Position numbers and translations under genes: made by a program
The notes under the pieces: model-generated
What the model was told of the DNA's origin: nothing
The model's input: the letters and a program-made list of their open reading frames with translations, nothing else
The model's database searches: none
Part shown: positions 1 to 13,953 of the stretch, piece by piece
Layout of the letters: each line of letters starts with the position of its first letter
How positions within the stretch are numbered: the stretch's first letter is position 1
Origin: Azonexus sp.
GTDB taxonomy: Bacteria > Pseudomonadota > Gammaproteobacteria > Burkholderiales > Rhodocyclaceae
NCBI GenBank assembly: GCA_031260295.1
Contig: JAIRKE010000016.1
Span: forward strand, 39,408-103,407
Direction of reading: 5' to 3'
DNA length: 64,000 nucleotides

Positions 1-589
1 CTTTTAGCGACTTGCCGAAATAGATCTGGGCGGCGGCCGCGAAGCCGTAGGCGCGCTGGCCCAGATAAATCTGGTTGATGTAAAGCTCGAGAATCTGATC
101 CTTGCTCAGATTGTGCTCGATCTTGAACGACAGCAGGGCTTCGTACAGCTTGCGGGTGAGGGTCTTTTCGTTGGTCAGGAAGAAATTGCGGGCGACCTGC
201 TGGGTGATGGTCGAGGCCCCCTGGCGCATGCGGCCGCCAAGCACATTGGCACTGACGGCGCGGGCGATGCCGAGATAGTCGATGCCGCCATGCTGGTAGA
301 AGTTGCCATCCTCGGCGGCTAGGATGGCCTGTTTCATCAGCGGCGGCACGTCGTCGATCGCCACTACAGCGCGCCGTTCCTCGCCGAATTCACCGATCAG
401 GTAGCCGTCGGCGGTGTAGACGCGCAGCGGAATTTTCGGCCGGTAATCGGTTATAACTTCCAGCGACGGCAGTTTCGGGTAGGCGAGGACGAGAACGATC
501 AGGGCGATGGCCACGCCGATCGCCACCAGGCCGAGCAAAACGGCGATCGGATAGAGGATCAGGCGCAAGGTCAGGGGCAGGGGAGACAA
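1..589 (-). CDS. mrcA: Penicillin-binding protein 1A, N-terminal part (cut by window edge)
   Basis: Class A PBP that polymerises and cross-links peptidoglycan in the periplasm. The reverse strand reads a short cytoplasmic tail, one membrane helix (LILYPIAVLLGLVAIG and following), then the glycosyltransferase domain: AAEDGNFYQHGGIDY holds the catalytic Glu, followed by RQGASTITQQVARNFF and LYINQIYLGQRAYGF. The transpeptidase domain lies beyond position 1. No ATG occurs at a sensible place. TTG at 589 is the best start, with an in-frame stop near 626. The gene is divergent from pilM, the usual betaproteobacterial arrangement (ponA/pilM). Family assignment is secure; the exact start is not. Confidence 0.93.
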   Translation of the reverse strand, partial: MSPLPLTLRLILYPIAVLLGLVAIGVAIALIVLVLAYPKLPSLEVITDYRPKIPLRVYTADGYLIGEFGEERRAVVAIDDVPPLMKQAILAAEDGNFYQHGGIDYLGIARAVSANVLGGRMRQGASTITQQVARNFFLTNEKTLTRKLYEALLSFKIEHNLSKDQILELYINQIYLGQRAYGFAAAAQIYFGKSLK

Positions 590-660
590 AGTGATAAAAG
601 CCCGTGCGAAGTAGAGTGGCGCGAATTATACGCTGACCGTTTTGATGCCCGTAAAAAAGC

Positions 661-689
661 TTTACATGTCCTATGGTTGTTGCTAGCAT
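661..689 (+). promoter_or_regulatory. Candidate sigma-70 promoter of the pilM operon
   Basis: TTTACA (661-666), a 17-base spacer, then TAGCAT (684-689). The inferred transcript starts near 696, about 58 bases before the pilM GTG. It lies in the divergent ponA/pilM intergenic region. Called by eye from consensus match only. Confidence 0.5.
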
Positions 690-753
690 CTGAAGTGAAT
701 TATTGGTTATTTAGCTAACTTCGTATTCCGTAAGGACTTTTTGGGGGGTCTGG

Positions 754-1839
754 GTGGGTTTCGATATCTCAGCGTTGTTAAATCCCAAGGCACGCCCCTT
801 GCTCGGACTGGATATCAGTTCCTCCGCCGTCAAGATGGTGGAGTTGGCGGCCAACGGAAAAGACGGTTTTCGCGTCGAGCGCTACACCATTGAGGTGTTG
901 CCCAAGGACGCGGTATCCGATGGCAATATCGCCAATCTCGACAGCGTTGTCGATTGCGTGCGTCGTGCCTGGAAGCGCATGAACACGTCGACGCGCAATG
1001 TCGCCATGGCGCTTCCGGGGTCGGCGGTGATCACCAAGAAGATCATCGTTCCGGCCGGCCTGCGCGACGACGAATTGGAGGTACAGGTCGAGGCGGAAGC
1101 CAACCAGTACATTCCCTTCGCCATAGACGAAGTCAATCTGGATTTTCAGGTGATTGGGCCGGCGCCGTCCTTGCCCGATGAGCTGGAAGTGCTGATTGCC
1201 GCCTCCAAGAAGGAGCGTGTCGAGGATCGTGTGGCCGTGGCCGATGCGGCCGGGCTGAAAGCGGTGGTGGTCGACGTCGAGTCGCTGGCCTCCCTTTCGG
1301 CCTATGAGCTGATCGAGCCCCAGTTGCAGGACTCGGGCAGGAATCAGGTGGTCGCCCTGATCAACGCCGGGGCCAACGTGATGGATTTGACCGTTATGCG
1401 CAACGGTCAGCAGGTGTATACTCGCGAGCAGGCCTTTGGCGGAGCCCAGCTGACCCAGGATATTACCCGCCATTACGGCATGAGCTACGAGGATGCCGAG
1501 GCGGCCAAGCGGGCTGGTAATCTGCCGGAGGGTTACGAAGCCGAACTGCTCAATCCCTTCATGGAGAGCCTGGCCCTGGAGGTTTCCCGGGCCTTGCAGT
1601 TTTTCTTTACCTCGACGCAATTCAATCAGGTTGACCACATCATTCTCGCCGGCGGCTGCGCGGTCATTCCTGGAATCGACGAGGTCGTGGCGACGCGCAC
1701 TCAGGTCAATACCCTGATCGCCAATCCTTTCGCCGACATGGTGCTGTCCGACCGGGTCAGGGAAAGAAGCCTGCTGGCTGATTCCTCATCGCTGATGGTG
1801 GCCTGCGGCCTGGCCTTGCGGAGGTTCGATCCATCATGA
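754..1839 (+). CDS. pilM: Type IV pilus assembly protein PilM
   Basis: Cytoplasmic actin-like ATPase of the type IV pilus alignment subcomplex; it binds the N-terminus of PilN and couples cytoplasmic and membrane parts. The 361-aa protein shows the FtsA/actin-type nucleotide fold: LLGLDISSSAVKMVEL near the N-terminus, a second phosphate-type loop at INAGANVMDLTV, and HIILAGGCAVIPG near the C-terminus. Length is typical. Start is GTG (MGFDISALL). It is the first gene of pilMNOPQ and its end overlaps pilN by 4 bases (ATGA), indicating translational coupling. Confidence 0.96.
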   Translation: MGFDISALLNPKARPLLGLDISSSAVKMVELAANGKDGFRVERYTIEVLPKDAVSDGNIANLDSVVDCVRRAWKRMNTSTRNVAMALPGSAVITKKIIVPAGLRDDELEVQVEAEANQYIPFAIDEVNLDFQVIGPAPSLPDELEVLIAASKKERVEDRVAVADAAGLKAVVVDVESLASLSAYELIEPQLQDSGRNQVVALINAGANVMDLTVMRNGQQVYTREQAFGGAQLTQDITRHYGMSYEDAEAAKRAGNLPEGYEAELLNPFMESLALEVSRALQFFFTSTQFNQVDHIILAGGCAVIPGIDEVVATRTQVNTLIANPFADMVLSDRVRERSLLADSSSLMVACGLALRRFDPS

Positions 1840-2405
1840 TTCGCATCAACCTCCTGCCGCATCGGGAAGCGGCCAAAAAAGCCCGGCGCGAGCAGTTCTT
1901 CGTACTCGTCGGCTTGGTCAGCGTGCTTGCCGCGTTGGTGGTGTTTGCCGTGTATACTTTTATTGGTGCTGCGATCGACAATCAGGTTGGGCGTAACGAT
2001 TTCCTGAAAAAGGAAATTGCCGTGCTCGAAAAGGATCTCGACGAGATCAAGCGCCTCAGGGAGCAGACGCAGGCCCTGCTGGCGCGTAAGCAGGTGATCG
2101 AGAACTTGCAGCGTGATCGCGGCGAGACGGTCCATTTGCTCAGCGAACTGGTGAGGCAGGTTCCGGAAGGCGTTTATTTGAAGTCGCTCAAGCAAACCGG
2201 AGTCAACGTCAGTATCACCGGCTATGCCCAGTCCAATGCCCGGATTTCGACCTTGATGCGGAATCTGGAGGCGTCGCCCTGGCTTGAGCAGCCGCGGCTG
2301 ATCGAGTCCAAGGCGGTCGTGCTCAATGGTCGGCGGATCAATGAGTTCGGTATGAACTTCGTCCTGACCCGGGTCGCACCCGACGATGGGAAGGGGAAGA
2401 AATGA
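1836..2405 (+). CDS. pilN: Type IV pilus assembly protein PilN
   Basis: Bitopic inner-membrane protein that links PilM to PilO. The N-terminus carries the conserved PilM-binding segment IRINLLPHREA, followed by a basic stretch, one membrane helix (about residues 21-44) and a periplasmic coiled coil plus ferredoxin-like domain; 189 aa, normal length. ATGA overlaps with both pilM upstream and pilO downstream show a tightly coupled operon. Confidence 0.95.
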   Translation: MIRINLLPHREAAKKARREQFFVLVGLVSVLAALVVFAVYTFIGAAIDNQVGRNDFLKKEIAVLEKDLDEIKRLREQTQALLARKQVIENLQRDRGETVHLLSELVRQVPEGVYLKSLKQTGVNVSITGYAQSNARISTLMRNLEASPWLEQPRLIESKAVVLNGRRINEFGMNFVLTRVAPDDGKGKK

Positions 2406-3085
2406 AATCGCCAGAGATCACCGTGGCAAAAATGGATTTCCAGGCGCTGGCGGCCGATTTCCGCAATCTGAACCCGAATGATCCCGGCGCCTGGCCTGTC
2501 GCACCGAGAATTGCCGCGCTGCTGGGCATTTTCATCGCCGCCTTGGTTGCCGGGTGGTTACTCCTGTGGAGTGATCAGCTAGCGGAACTGGAAACAAAAG
2601 AACAGGAAGAGGTCGGGCTGAAGCAGCAGTATCTGGACAAGAAAAAGCAGTCCGTCAATCTGGATCTCTATCAGGAGCAACTGGCCGATATCGACCGCTC
2701 TTTTGGCGCCCTGCTGAAACAGTTGCCGAACAGGTCGGAAATTGACGCCCTGCTGATTGAAGTGAATCAGGCGGGTCTTGGGCGGGGGCTGCAGTTCGAA
2801 TTGTTCCGGCCGGGCGCGGAGCAGATGCGGGATTTCTATGCCGAGTTGCCGGTGGCAGTCAGGATCAACGGCGCTTATCACGATATCGGCGCCTTCGCTG
2901 CCGATATTGGCAAGTTGCCGCGCATCGTCACGCTCAACAACATCGCGATTGCGCCACAGAAGGATGGCTTGCTGTCGCTCGATGCGACGATCAAGACCTT
3001 CCGTTACCTGGATGAAGCGGAAGTTGCCAGTCAGAAAAAGGCGACAGAGAAAAAGGCGACAGCGGCGAAAGGAGCGAAGAAGTGA
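2402..3085 (+). CDS. pilO: Type IV pilus assembly protein PilO
   Basis: Inner-membrane partner of PilN in the alignment complex. 227 aa: a cytoplasmic tail, one membrane helix (about residues 37-56), a coiled coil rich in Glu/Lys/Gln (residues 60-100), then the periplasmic domain. The end is a Lys/Ala-rich tail (about residues 210-227) longer than in many PilO proteins. The 3' end overlaps pilP by 4 bases. Confidence 0.94.
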   Translation: MKSPEITVAKMDFQALAADFRNLNPNDPGAWPVAPRIAALLGIFIAALVAGWLLLWSDQLAELETKEQEEVGLKQQYLDKKKQSVNLDLYQEQLADIDRSFGALLKQLPNRSEIDALLIEVNQAGLGRGLQFELFRPGAEQMRDFYAELPVAVRINGAYHDIGAFAADIGKLPRIVTLNNIAIAPQKDGLLSLDATIKTFRYLDEAEVASQKKATEKKATAAKGAKK

Positions 3086-3618
3086 AACGGATCGTGCTCG
3101 TTGCCCTGTGCGGGCTGCTGGGTGCCTGCTCCGGCGGAGACCAGGGAGAGTTGCGGCAATGGATGGCCGACAATTCGGCCAATCTGCGCGGGAATATTCC
3201 ACCCTTGCCGCAGGTCAAGCCGTATGAACCGGTGCCTTACGATGTCGAGGGTAGCTTGGATCCGTTCAATTCGGCAAAAATCGAACCAGAGGCCAGAAAT
3301 AAGCAGCTGCCCGGCCAAACGGGGCCTGATTTCGAGGCGCGCGAGTTACGCAACAGTCTGTTGGAAAAGTATCCGATCGAGTCATTGAAAATGATCGGCT
3401 ACATGAATGTTAATAACCGTCCGCTGGCCGTGATTCAGGTCGACAACAAGGTCAAGCAAATCAGGGTAGGCGATTATATCGGCCTCGATTTCGGCATGGT
3501 CACTCGGATCACCGACAAGGGAGTCGAACTGAGTGAAATGATTCAGGATTCTGCCGGTGACTGGAGCGAACGCACCAGTTCGCTGTACCTGCAGAGCAAG
3601 GAGGGAAGCAATAAATGA
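3082..3618 (+). CDS. pilP: Type IV pilus lipoprotein PilP
   Basis: Inner-membrane lipoprotein that connects the PilN/PilO dimer to the PilQ secretin. It has a lipoprotein signal (MKRIVLVALCGLLGACSGG; lipobox LGAC, lipidated Cys at residue 16), a disordered Pro-rich linker, then a small beta domain (KMIGYMNVNNRPLAVIQVD through VGDYIGLDFGMVTRITDKG). 178 aa, typical. It overlaps pilO and pilQ by 4 bases each. Confidence 0.95.
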   Translation: MKRIVLVALCGLLGACSGGDQGELRQWMADNSANLRGNIPPLPQVKPYEPVPYDVEGSLDPFNSAKIEPEARNKQLPGQTGPDFEARELRNSLLEKYPIESLKMIGYMNVNNRPLAVIQVDNKVKQIRVGDYIGLDFGMVTRITDKGVELSEMIQDSAGDWSERTSSLYLQSKEGSNK

Positions 3619-5792
3619 AAATGATCAAAACAATGCTGCTTGCAGCCTCGGCCTGCCTTGCCTTGGTCTCGCCGTTGCGGGCGCAGGAAGAAGCGAATGC
3701 CATCGAGGCGATCAACGTGGCGCAGCAGGGTAGCGACATTGCCGTCCGGATCGATTTGAGACAGCCGCTGGCGGCAGCACCGGCTGGCTTCAGCGTGGCC
3801 AACCCGGCGCGCGTGGCGCTCGACTTCCCGGCTACGGTCAATGCCTTGGGCAAAAACAGCCAGGTGTTGAATCAGGGCGACCTGCGCAGTTTCAATGTCG
3901 TGCAGGTTGGCGACCGAACCCGTCTGGTGCTGAATCTGATTGGCAACATGAATTATTCGACCCGCCTGGATGGCAACTCCCTGTACGTGACGCTGACGCC
4001 GATTACCCGGGTTGGCGGGTCACCCACTGAGCGGGTGACCACCTTTGCCGAGGAAAGTCTGCTCGGTACTCGCCATGTCCTGCGTGATGTCGTGTTTCGC
4101 CGCGGGAAGGATGGCGAGGGGCGGATCATCGTTGATCTTAGCGATGCCGGTACGGGTATCGACATTCGTCAGCAGGGTCCCAACCTGATCGTCGATTTCG
4201 TCAAAACCACCGTGCCGGAGCATCTCCGCCGCCGCCTGGATGTGACTGATTTCGCGACGCCGGTGACTAGTGTTGAAACCCGCACCATGGGTGACAATGT
4301 GCGTATGACCATCAGCCCGCAAGGCCTGTGGGAGCACAATGCTTACCAGAGCGACAACCAGTTCGTGGTTGAGGTCAAGCGCATCGTCGAGGATCCGAAC
4401 AAGCTGGTGCAGGGATCGAAGATTGGTTACCAGGGGCCGCGTGTCAGCATCAATTATCAGAATGGCGATGTCCGGGCGCTATTGCGCCTGATGGCGGAGG
4501 AACTGGGGTTCAATGCGGTGATCAGCGAAACGGTCACCGGTACGACCACGCTGGTGCTCAGGGACGTGCCGGCCGATCATGTGATCGACATCATTTTCCA
4601 GCAGAAGGGGCTGGACATGCGCAAAAAGGGCAACATCATGATGATTGCCCCGCGTGACGAGATTGCCACTCGCGAGAAGCTGGAGTTCGAGGCCAGACAG
4701 CAGATCAATGAATTGGAGCCGCTGCAGTCGGAACAGTTTGCCCTGAACTACCACCGCGCCAATCAAGTTGCCAGGCTGCTGGCTGGCCTTTCGGTGGCTG
4801 GCGCCGGCGGTGGCGGTGGTAGTGGTAATACCGCCTTGCGGATGTTGAGCAAGCGTGGCAGCACGATCGCGGATATTCAGTCCAACTTGCTGTTCGTCAC
4901 CGATATCCCGAGCAAGCTGGATGAAATCCGGGCCTTCATCAAGGCAATCGATATCGGCGCTCGCCAAGTGATGATCGAAGCCCGGATAGTCGAGGCCAAC
5001 GATCAGTTCAACCGCAGTCTCGGTGTCAAATTAAATTTCATCAATTCCCAGCAGGTTCAGCTTGGCGGTTCCAGCATCCATACCGCCGGCGGTCGGAGAG
5101 ACCCAGCGATTCGACCGGGGAAATACAAGGAGGACGGTTCAATAGACTGGAGCGGAGGAACACCATCTACCTTGGTCCAGAACCCGATGGCTGGCGTCAA
5201 TCTGCCCTCCTTTACCTCGACCGGCGGAACCTTGGCGCTGTCGCTGTTCAATGCCTCCTACACGCGCATACTGAATCTTGAGTTGGCTGCATTGGAAAGC
5301 GATGGCGGGGGCAAGATCATTTCCAGCCCCCGTGTGATTACCGCGAACAATGTCACGGCCAAGATCGAGGATGGAACCGAAGTGCCGTACGTCACGACGC
5401 AAAGCACTGGTGGGGCGATAACGCAGACCGTCAGTTTCAAGGCGGCCAAGTTGTCGCTGGAGGTGACGCCGCAGATCACGCCGGAAGGAACGGTGCGCAT
5501 GTCGCTGGTGGTGAAGAAGGAGGAGCCGGACTGGACGAAGGCCATCTTCGAAAATCCACCGATCAAGAGTTCGGTGGTCGAAACCGATGTCGTGGTCGAA
5601 AACGGCGGCACGGTGGTGATCGGCGGCGTATTCGTGACCACTACTCAGGGAACGACCGAAAAGGTGCCGCTGCTTGGCGACATTCCCTTCTTCGGCTGGC
5701 TGTTCAAGTACCGGAACGATATCAGTGACCGCCGCGAACTGCTGGTCTTCATTACACCGCGCATCATGTCGGACAAGCTGCGTTTGAATTGA
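3615..5792 (+). CDS. pilQ: Type IV pilus secretin PilQ
   Basis: Outer-membrane secretin pore through which the pilus is extruded. 725 aa: signal peptide (cleavage expected after SPLRA, near residue 23), two AMIN peptidoglycan-binding regions (residues about 30-260), an STN/N0 domain (about 275-350), an N1 domain with a Gly-rich loop (AGAGGGGGSGN), and the C-terminal secretin domain ending with VPLLGDIPFFGWLFKYR. It is the last gene of pilMNOPQ and is followed by a clear terminator. Confidence 0.97.
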   Translation: MKMIKTMLLAASACLALVSPLRAQEEANAIEAINVAQQGSDIAVRIDLRQPLAAAPAGFSVANPARVALDFPATVNALGKNSQVLNQGDLRSFNVVQVGDRTRLVLNLIGNMNYSTRLDGNSLYVTLTPITRVGGSPTERVTTFAEESLLGTRHVLRDVVFRRGKDGEGRIIVDLSDAGTGIDIRQQGPNLIVDFVKTTVPEHLRRRLDVTDFATPVTSVETRTMGDNVRMTISPQGLWEHNAYQSDNQFVVEVKRIVEDPNKLVQGSKIGYQGPRVSINYQNGDVRALLRLMAEELGFNAVISETVTGTTTLVLRDVPADHVIDIIFQQKGLDMRKKGNIMMIAPRDEIATREKLEFEARQQINELEPLQSEQFALNYHRANQVARLLAGLSVAGAGGGGGSGNTALRMLSKRGSTIADIQSNLLFVTDIPSKLDEIRAFIKAIDIGARQVMIEARIVEANDQFNRSLGVKLNFINSQQVQLGGSSIHTAGGRRDPAIRPGKYKEDGSIDWSGGTPSTLVQNPMAGVNLPSFTSTGGTLALSLFNASYTRILNLELAALESDGGGKIISSPRVITANNVTAKIEDGTEVPYVTTQSTGGAITQTVSFKAAKLSLEVTPQITPEGTVRMSLVVKKEEPDWTKAIFENPPIKSSVVETDVVVENGGTVVIGGVFVTTTQGTTEKVPLLGDIPFFGWLFKYRNDISDRRELLVFITPRIMSDKLRLN

Positions 5793-5812
5793 GTTTTTGG
5801 CGATTGGCAAAA

Positions 5813-5838
5813 GGGCCGGCTTTGCCGGCCCTTTTTTT
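5813..5838 (+). terminator. Rho-independent terminator after pilQ
   Basis: Perfect 8-bp stem GGGCCGGC / GCCGGCCC (5813-5820 and 5824-5831) with a TTT loop, followed directly by seven T residues. It separates pilMNOPQ from aroKB, although aroK starts only 33 bases later. Confidence 0.9.
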
Positions 5839-5870
5839 GTCCGTGCTGAGGACTCGGATAGAATCAAGAC

Positions 5871-6398
5871 GTGGAACATTTTCAGAATATTTACTTGATC
5901 GGCCTGATGGGGGCTGGCAAAACGACGGTCGGTAAGCAACTGGCCCGGCGCCTGGGGCGGCAGTTCGTTGATTCCGATCACGAGATCGTGGCCCGGACCG
6001 GTGTCGCCATTCCCACCATTTTCGAGATCGAGGGCGAAGATGGGTTTCGTCGGCGCGAGGCGCAGACCATTGCTGAACTTACCGAATTGTGCGGTATCGT
6101 GATGGCTACCGGTGGCGGGGTGGTGCTCCGGCCGGAGAACCGGAGCCGCTTGCGCGATACTGGCTGGGTTGTTTACCTCAACGTGCCGCCGGCCATGTTG
6201 TATGAGCGCACCCGCCATGACCGCAATCGCCCGCTGTTGCAGGTGGCCGATCCTTTGGCGCGCCTGGAGGCCTTGCATGCCGAGCGCGATCCGCTGTATC
6301 GCGAGGTTGCGCATTTTGTTGTCGAGGGTTCGCATTTGGTGGCGAGCGGTATTGTGAACCTTCTACTCCGGGAATTTCCCCAAATGAGTCCAGCATGA
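5871..6398 (+). CDS. aroK: Shikimate kinase
   Basis: Phosphorylates shikimate at the 3-OH with ATP (aromatic amino acid pathway, cytoplasm). 175 aa, typical. The P-loop [11 protein letters not shown] is near residue 13; the shikimate-binding Asp/Arg/Gly set is seen in [19 protein letters not shown] and ATGGGVV; the lid Arg lies in [11 protein letters not shown]. Start is GTG at 5871. The stop overlaps the aroB start (ATGATG), so aroK and aroB are coupled. Confidence 0.96.
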   Translation: MEHFQNIYLIGLMGAGKTTVGKQLARRLGRQFVDSDHEIVARTGVAIPTIFEIEGEDGFRRREAQTIAELTELCGIVMATGGGVVLRPENRSRLRDTGWVVYLNVPPAMLYERTRHDRNRPLLQVADPLARLEALHAERDPLYREVAHFVVEGSHLVASGIVNLLLREFPQMSPA

Positions 6399-7480
6399 TG
6401 CAAACCTTGAACGTCACGCTCGGCGAGCGTTCTTATCCAATCCACATCGGCTGCGGCTTGCTGGCAGATGCCACATTGCTCGGCCCCTATCTCAAACAGA
6501 AAAAAGCCGTCGTCGTCACCAATGCGACCATCGCCCCGTTGTATTTGCAGGCGCTAATGGATGCCTTGGCACAGGCCGGTGTCGAGGCGCAGCCGGTGAT
6601 CCTGCCGGACGGCGAGCAATACAAGAACTGGGAGACGCTGAACCTAATTTTCGATGCCCTGCTCGGTTCCCATTGCGAGCGCAGTACCACGCTGATCGCC
6701 TTGGGCGGTGGCGTGATCGGCGACATGGGGGGATTTGCTGCGGCCTGCTATCAGCGCGGCATGTCCTTCATCCAGGTGCCGACGACTCTGCTGTCGCAGG
6801 TCGATTCATCGGTTGGTGGCAAAACTGCGATCAATCATCCACTCGGCAAGAACATGATCGGTGCCTTCTACCAGCCGCGTCTGGTGCTGGCCGATCTGTC
6901 CACTCTCGATACCCTGCCGGAGCGCGAACTGGCGGCGGGTTTGGCCGAGGTGATCAAGTACGGTTTGATTCGTGACCCCGATTTCTTTGTCTGGTTGGAA
7001 AACAATCTCGATGCTTTGATAGTCTGCGACAAGGAAGCGCTGGCCTATGCCGTGGCTCGTTCCTGTGCCAATAAGGCAGAGGTGGTCGCGGCCGACGAGC
7101 GTGAAACGGGTGAGCGGGCGCTGCTCAATCTCGGGCATACCTTTGGCCACGCTATTGAAACCGGCCTGGGCTACGGCATGTGGTTGCATGGAGAGGCGGT
7201 GGCAGCCGGCACGCTGATTGCCGCCGAACTGTCGGCGCACCTGGGGTGGCTGACAGTCGACGATGTACGCCGTATCGAGCGACTTTTCGTTCGTGCCGGC
7301 TTGCCGGTGAATGCACCGAAATTGGGTGCGGCGCGCTACCTTGAGTTGATGCGGCACGATAAAAAGGTTCAGGATGGCAAGCTGCGTTTGGTGCTCCTTG
7401 AACGGATCGGCCGAGCCGTTATGGTAGACACCGCCAGCGAAACGGATATCGCAGCGGCGATCGAGGTGCGTTGCACCTGA
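6395..7480 (+). CDS. aroB: 3-dehydroquinate synthase
   Basis: Converts DAHP to 3-dehydroquinate using NAD and a divalent metal; second step of the shikimate pathway. 361 aa, normal length. The NAD-binding [19 protein letters not shown], the substrate-binding [18 protein letters not shown], and metal ligands in [11 protein letters not shown] and LHGEAVAAG are all present. It follows aroK with a 4-base overlap. gltB begins 293 bases downstream behind its own candidate promoter. Confidence 0.97.
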   Translation: MMQTLNVTLGERSYPIHIGCGLLADATLLGPYLKQKKAVVVTNATIAPLYLQALMDALAQAGVEAQPVILPDGEQYKNWETLNLIFDALLGSHCERSTTLIALGGGVIGDMGGFAAACYQRGMSFIQVPTTLLSQVDSSVGGKTAINHPLGKNMIGAFYQPRLVLADLSTLDTLPERELAAGLAEVIKYGLIRDPDFFVWLENNLDALIVCDKEALAYAVARSCANKAEVVAADERETGERALLNLGHTFGHAIETGLGYGMWLHGEAVAAGTLIAAELSAHLGWLTVDDVRRIERLFVRAGLPVNAPKLGAARYLELMRHDKKVQDGKLRLVLLERIGRAVMVDTASETDIAAAIEVRCT

Positions 7481-7534
7481 ATGGGGCGTTAGCCATAACC
7501 CGCGCACAGAATTGGTGCGATGCAGCATCTTGAA

Positions 7535-7562
7535 TTGACAAGAGGTTGCCAGTACATTTAAC
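7535..7562 (+). promoter_or_regulatory. Candidate promoter of gltBD
   Basis: TTGACA (7535-7540), 16 bases, then TTTAAC (7557-7562). The -35 box is perfect and the -10 box is weak. It sits in the 293-base aroB-gltB gap, upstream of repeat copy A, so the transcript would carry a leader of roughly 200 bases. Confidence 0.35.
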
Positions 7563-7570
7563 CGCTGTGG

Positions 7571-7679
7571 GTCCTCCAAGCTGAAGCTTGGGCTTCCTTG
7601 CCACGAGTTTGGTGCGCTTTCGGCCCCAGGGTTGCTTCCTACCTTGCATGGCATGTTTTGTGCGTGACGCGTGGTCTCA
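7571..7679. repeat. Dispersed intergenic repeat, copy A
   Basis: About 109 bases in the gltB leader that align with 27795-27893. Shared blocks include GAAGC, then TCCT(T/C)GCCACGAGTTTGG, a variable middle, and TTTGTGCG(T/C)GAC(G/C)CGTGGTC. Neither copy encodes a recognisable protein. The function is unknown; it may be an old mobile or REP-like unit. Confidence 0.6.
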
Positions 7680-7773
7680 TATTCTCGTCCAGGCCGAGGC
7701 GTCGAATGATGATGCCCGGCTTTTTCGTCATTGGCCGCAAGCACCCGGTCATTTATCTGAAGGAACGCGCGTG

Positions 7774-12407
<4,634 letters not shown>

Positions 12408-12408
<1 letters not shown>

Positions 12409-13874
12409 TGGGCAAGCCGACGGGTTTCATCGAGTACGAACGGCTGTCCGAGGCCCACGACCCGGTAGCCAGCCGCCTGAAGCACTACAAAGAGTTCGTC
12501 CACACCCTGAACGACAGCGACGCCAAGACCCAGGGCGCGCGCTGCATGGATTGCGGCGTGCCGTTCTGCAATACTGGCTGTCCGGTGAACAACATCATTC
12601 CCGACTGGAATGACCTGGTGTACCGCGGCAATTGGAAGCAGGCCCTGGAGGTGCTGCACTCGACCAACAACTTCCCCGATTTCACCGGCCGCATCTGTCC
12701 GGCTCCCTGCGAAGCCGCCTGCACGCTTGGCATCAACGCGGCGCCGGTGGGTATCAAGTCGATCGAGCACTTCATCATCGACAAGGGCTGGGAGATGGGC
12801 TGGGTCGTGCCGCTGCCGGCCAAGAGCAAGACCGGCAAGAAGGTTGCCATCGTCGGCTCCGGCCCGGCCGGCCTGGCCGCCGCCCAGCAGTTGGTGCGCG
12901 TCGGTCACGAGGTGACGGTGTTCGAGAAGAACGACCGTATTGGCGGCCTGCTCGGCTACGGCATTCCCGATTTCAAGCTGGAAAAGACCGTGATTGACCG
13001 CCGCGTCGCCCAAATGGAAGCCGAGGGCGTCGTCTTCAAGACCCGGGTTATTGTCGGCAGCAAGGACGTGCCGGCCGGCATCATCAACGACGCTACCGAG
13101 TTCATCTCGGCCGAAGCTTTGCAGAAGAATTTCGACGCGGTGATTCTCGCCGCCGGTTCGGAAGTGCCGCGCGACCTGCCGGTGCCGGGGCGCGAGTTGA
13201 AAGGCGTCCATGCCGCGCTGGAATTCCTGATTCCGCAGAACAAGGAAGTGCAGCAGGGCAAGAAGAACCCGATCAACGTCAAGGGCAAGCACGTCATCGT
13301 CATTGGCGGCGGCGATACCGGCTCCGATTGCGTGGGTACCTCCAACCGCCACGGCGCCGCCTCGGTGATCCAGTTCGAACTGCTGCCGCTGCCGCCGGAG
13401 CAGGAAAACAAGGCCCTGACCTGGCCCTACTGGCCGTACAAGTTGCGCACCTCCTCGTCGCACGAGGAAGGCTGCGTTCGTGACTTTGCCGTCGCCACCA
13501 AGGCTTTCATCGACGACGGCCAGGGCAAGGTCAAGGCTCTGCAAGCAGTGCGCGTCGAATGGCAGGGTGGCAAGATGAGCGAAGTCGCCGGCTCGGAATT
13601 CGAGCTGCCGTGCGATGCCGCCTTTTTGGCGATGGGCTTCACCAACCCAGTCGGTGCGCTACTCGACGCCTTTGGCGTGGCCAAAGATGCTCGCCAGAAT
13701 GCCAAGGCGACGACCGATGGCGAGGGCTGCTATCAGACCAACGTGACCAAGGTTTTTGCCGCCGGCGATGTCCGTCGTGGTCAGTCGCTGGTCGTCTGGG
13801 CGATCCGCGAGGGCCGCCAGGTCGCCCGCGAGGTTGACGCTTTTCTGATGGGGGCGACGACTCTGCCGCGCTGA
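12408..13874 (+). CDS. gltD: Glutamate synthase, small subunit
   Basis: FAD/NADPH-dependent subunit that feeds electrons to GltB. 488 aa. The N-terminal iron-sulfur region has [17 protein letters not shown] and [14 protein letters not shown]; the FAD-binding [13 protein letters not shown] follows, then the NADPH site [13 protein letters not shown] and the C-terminal FAD contact [19 protein letters not shown] 12408 ([13 protein letters not shown]) is chosen because it overlaps the gltB stop. An upstream extension to 12324 would be shadow sequence. Confidence 0.97.
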
Positions 13875-13953
13875 TGTAGTGGATCATCCCAAGGGTGGCG
13901 CTTGCGCAGGGCCGCGCGGGCGTGTTCAATCGCGCTTTCCAGGATCATCAACA

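Noticed and set aside
7485-7500. GCGTTAGCC words after aroB and after fusA2 as integron attC ends
   Set aside because: Isolated short matches without paired complementary ends; most likely chance.
7588-7773. N-terminal extension of gltB from 7588
   Set aside because: Adds 62 residues from a dispersed repeat before the conserved propeptide region; ATG 7774 fits the family.
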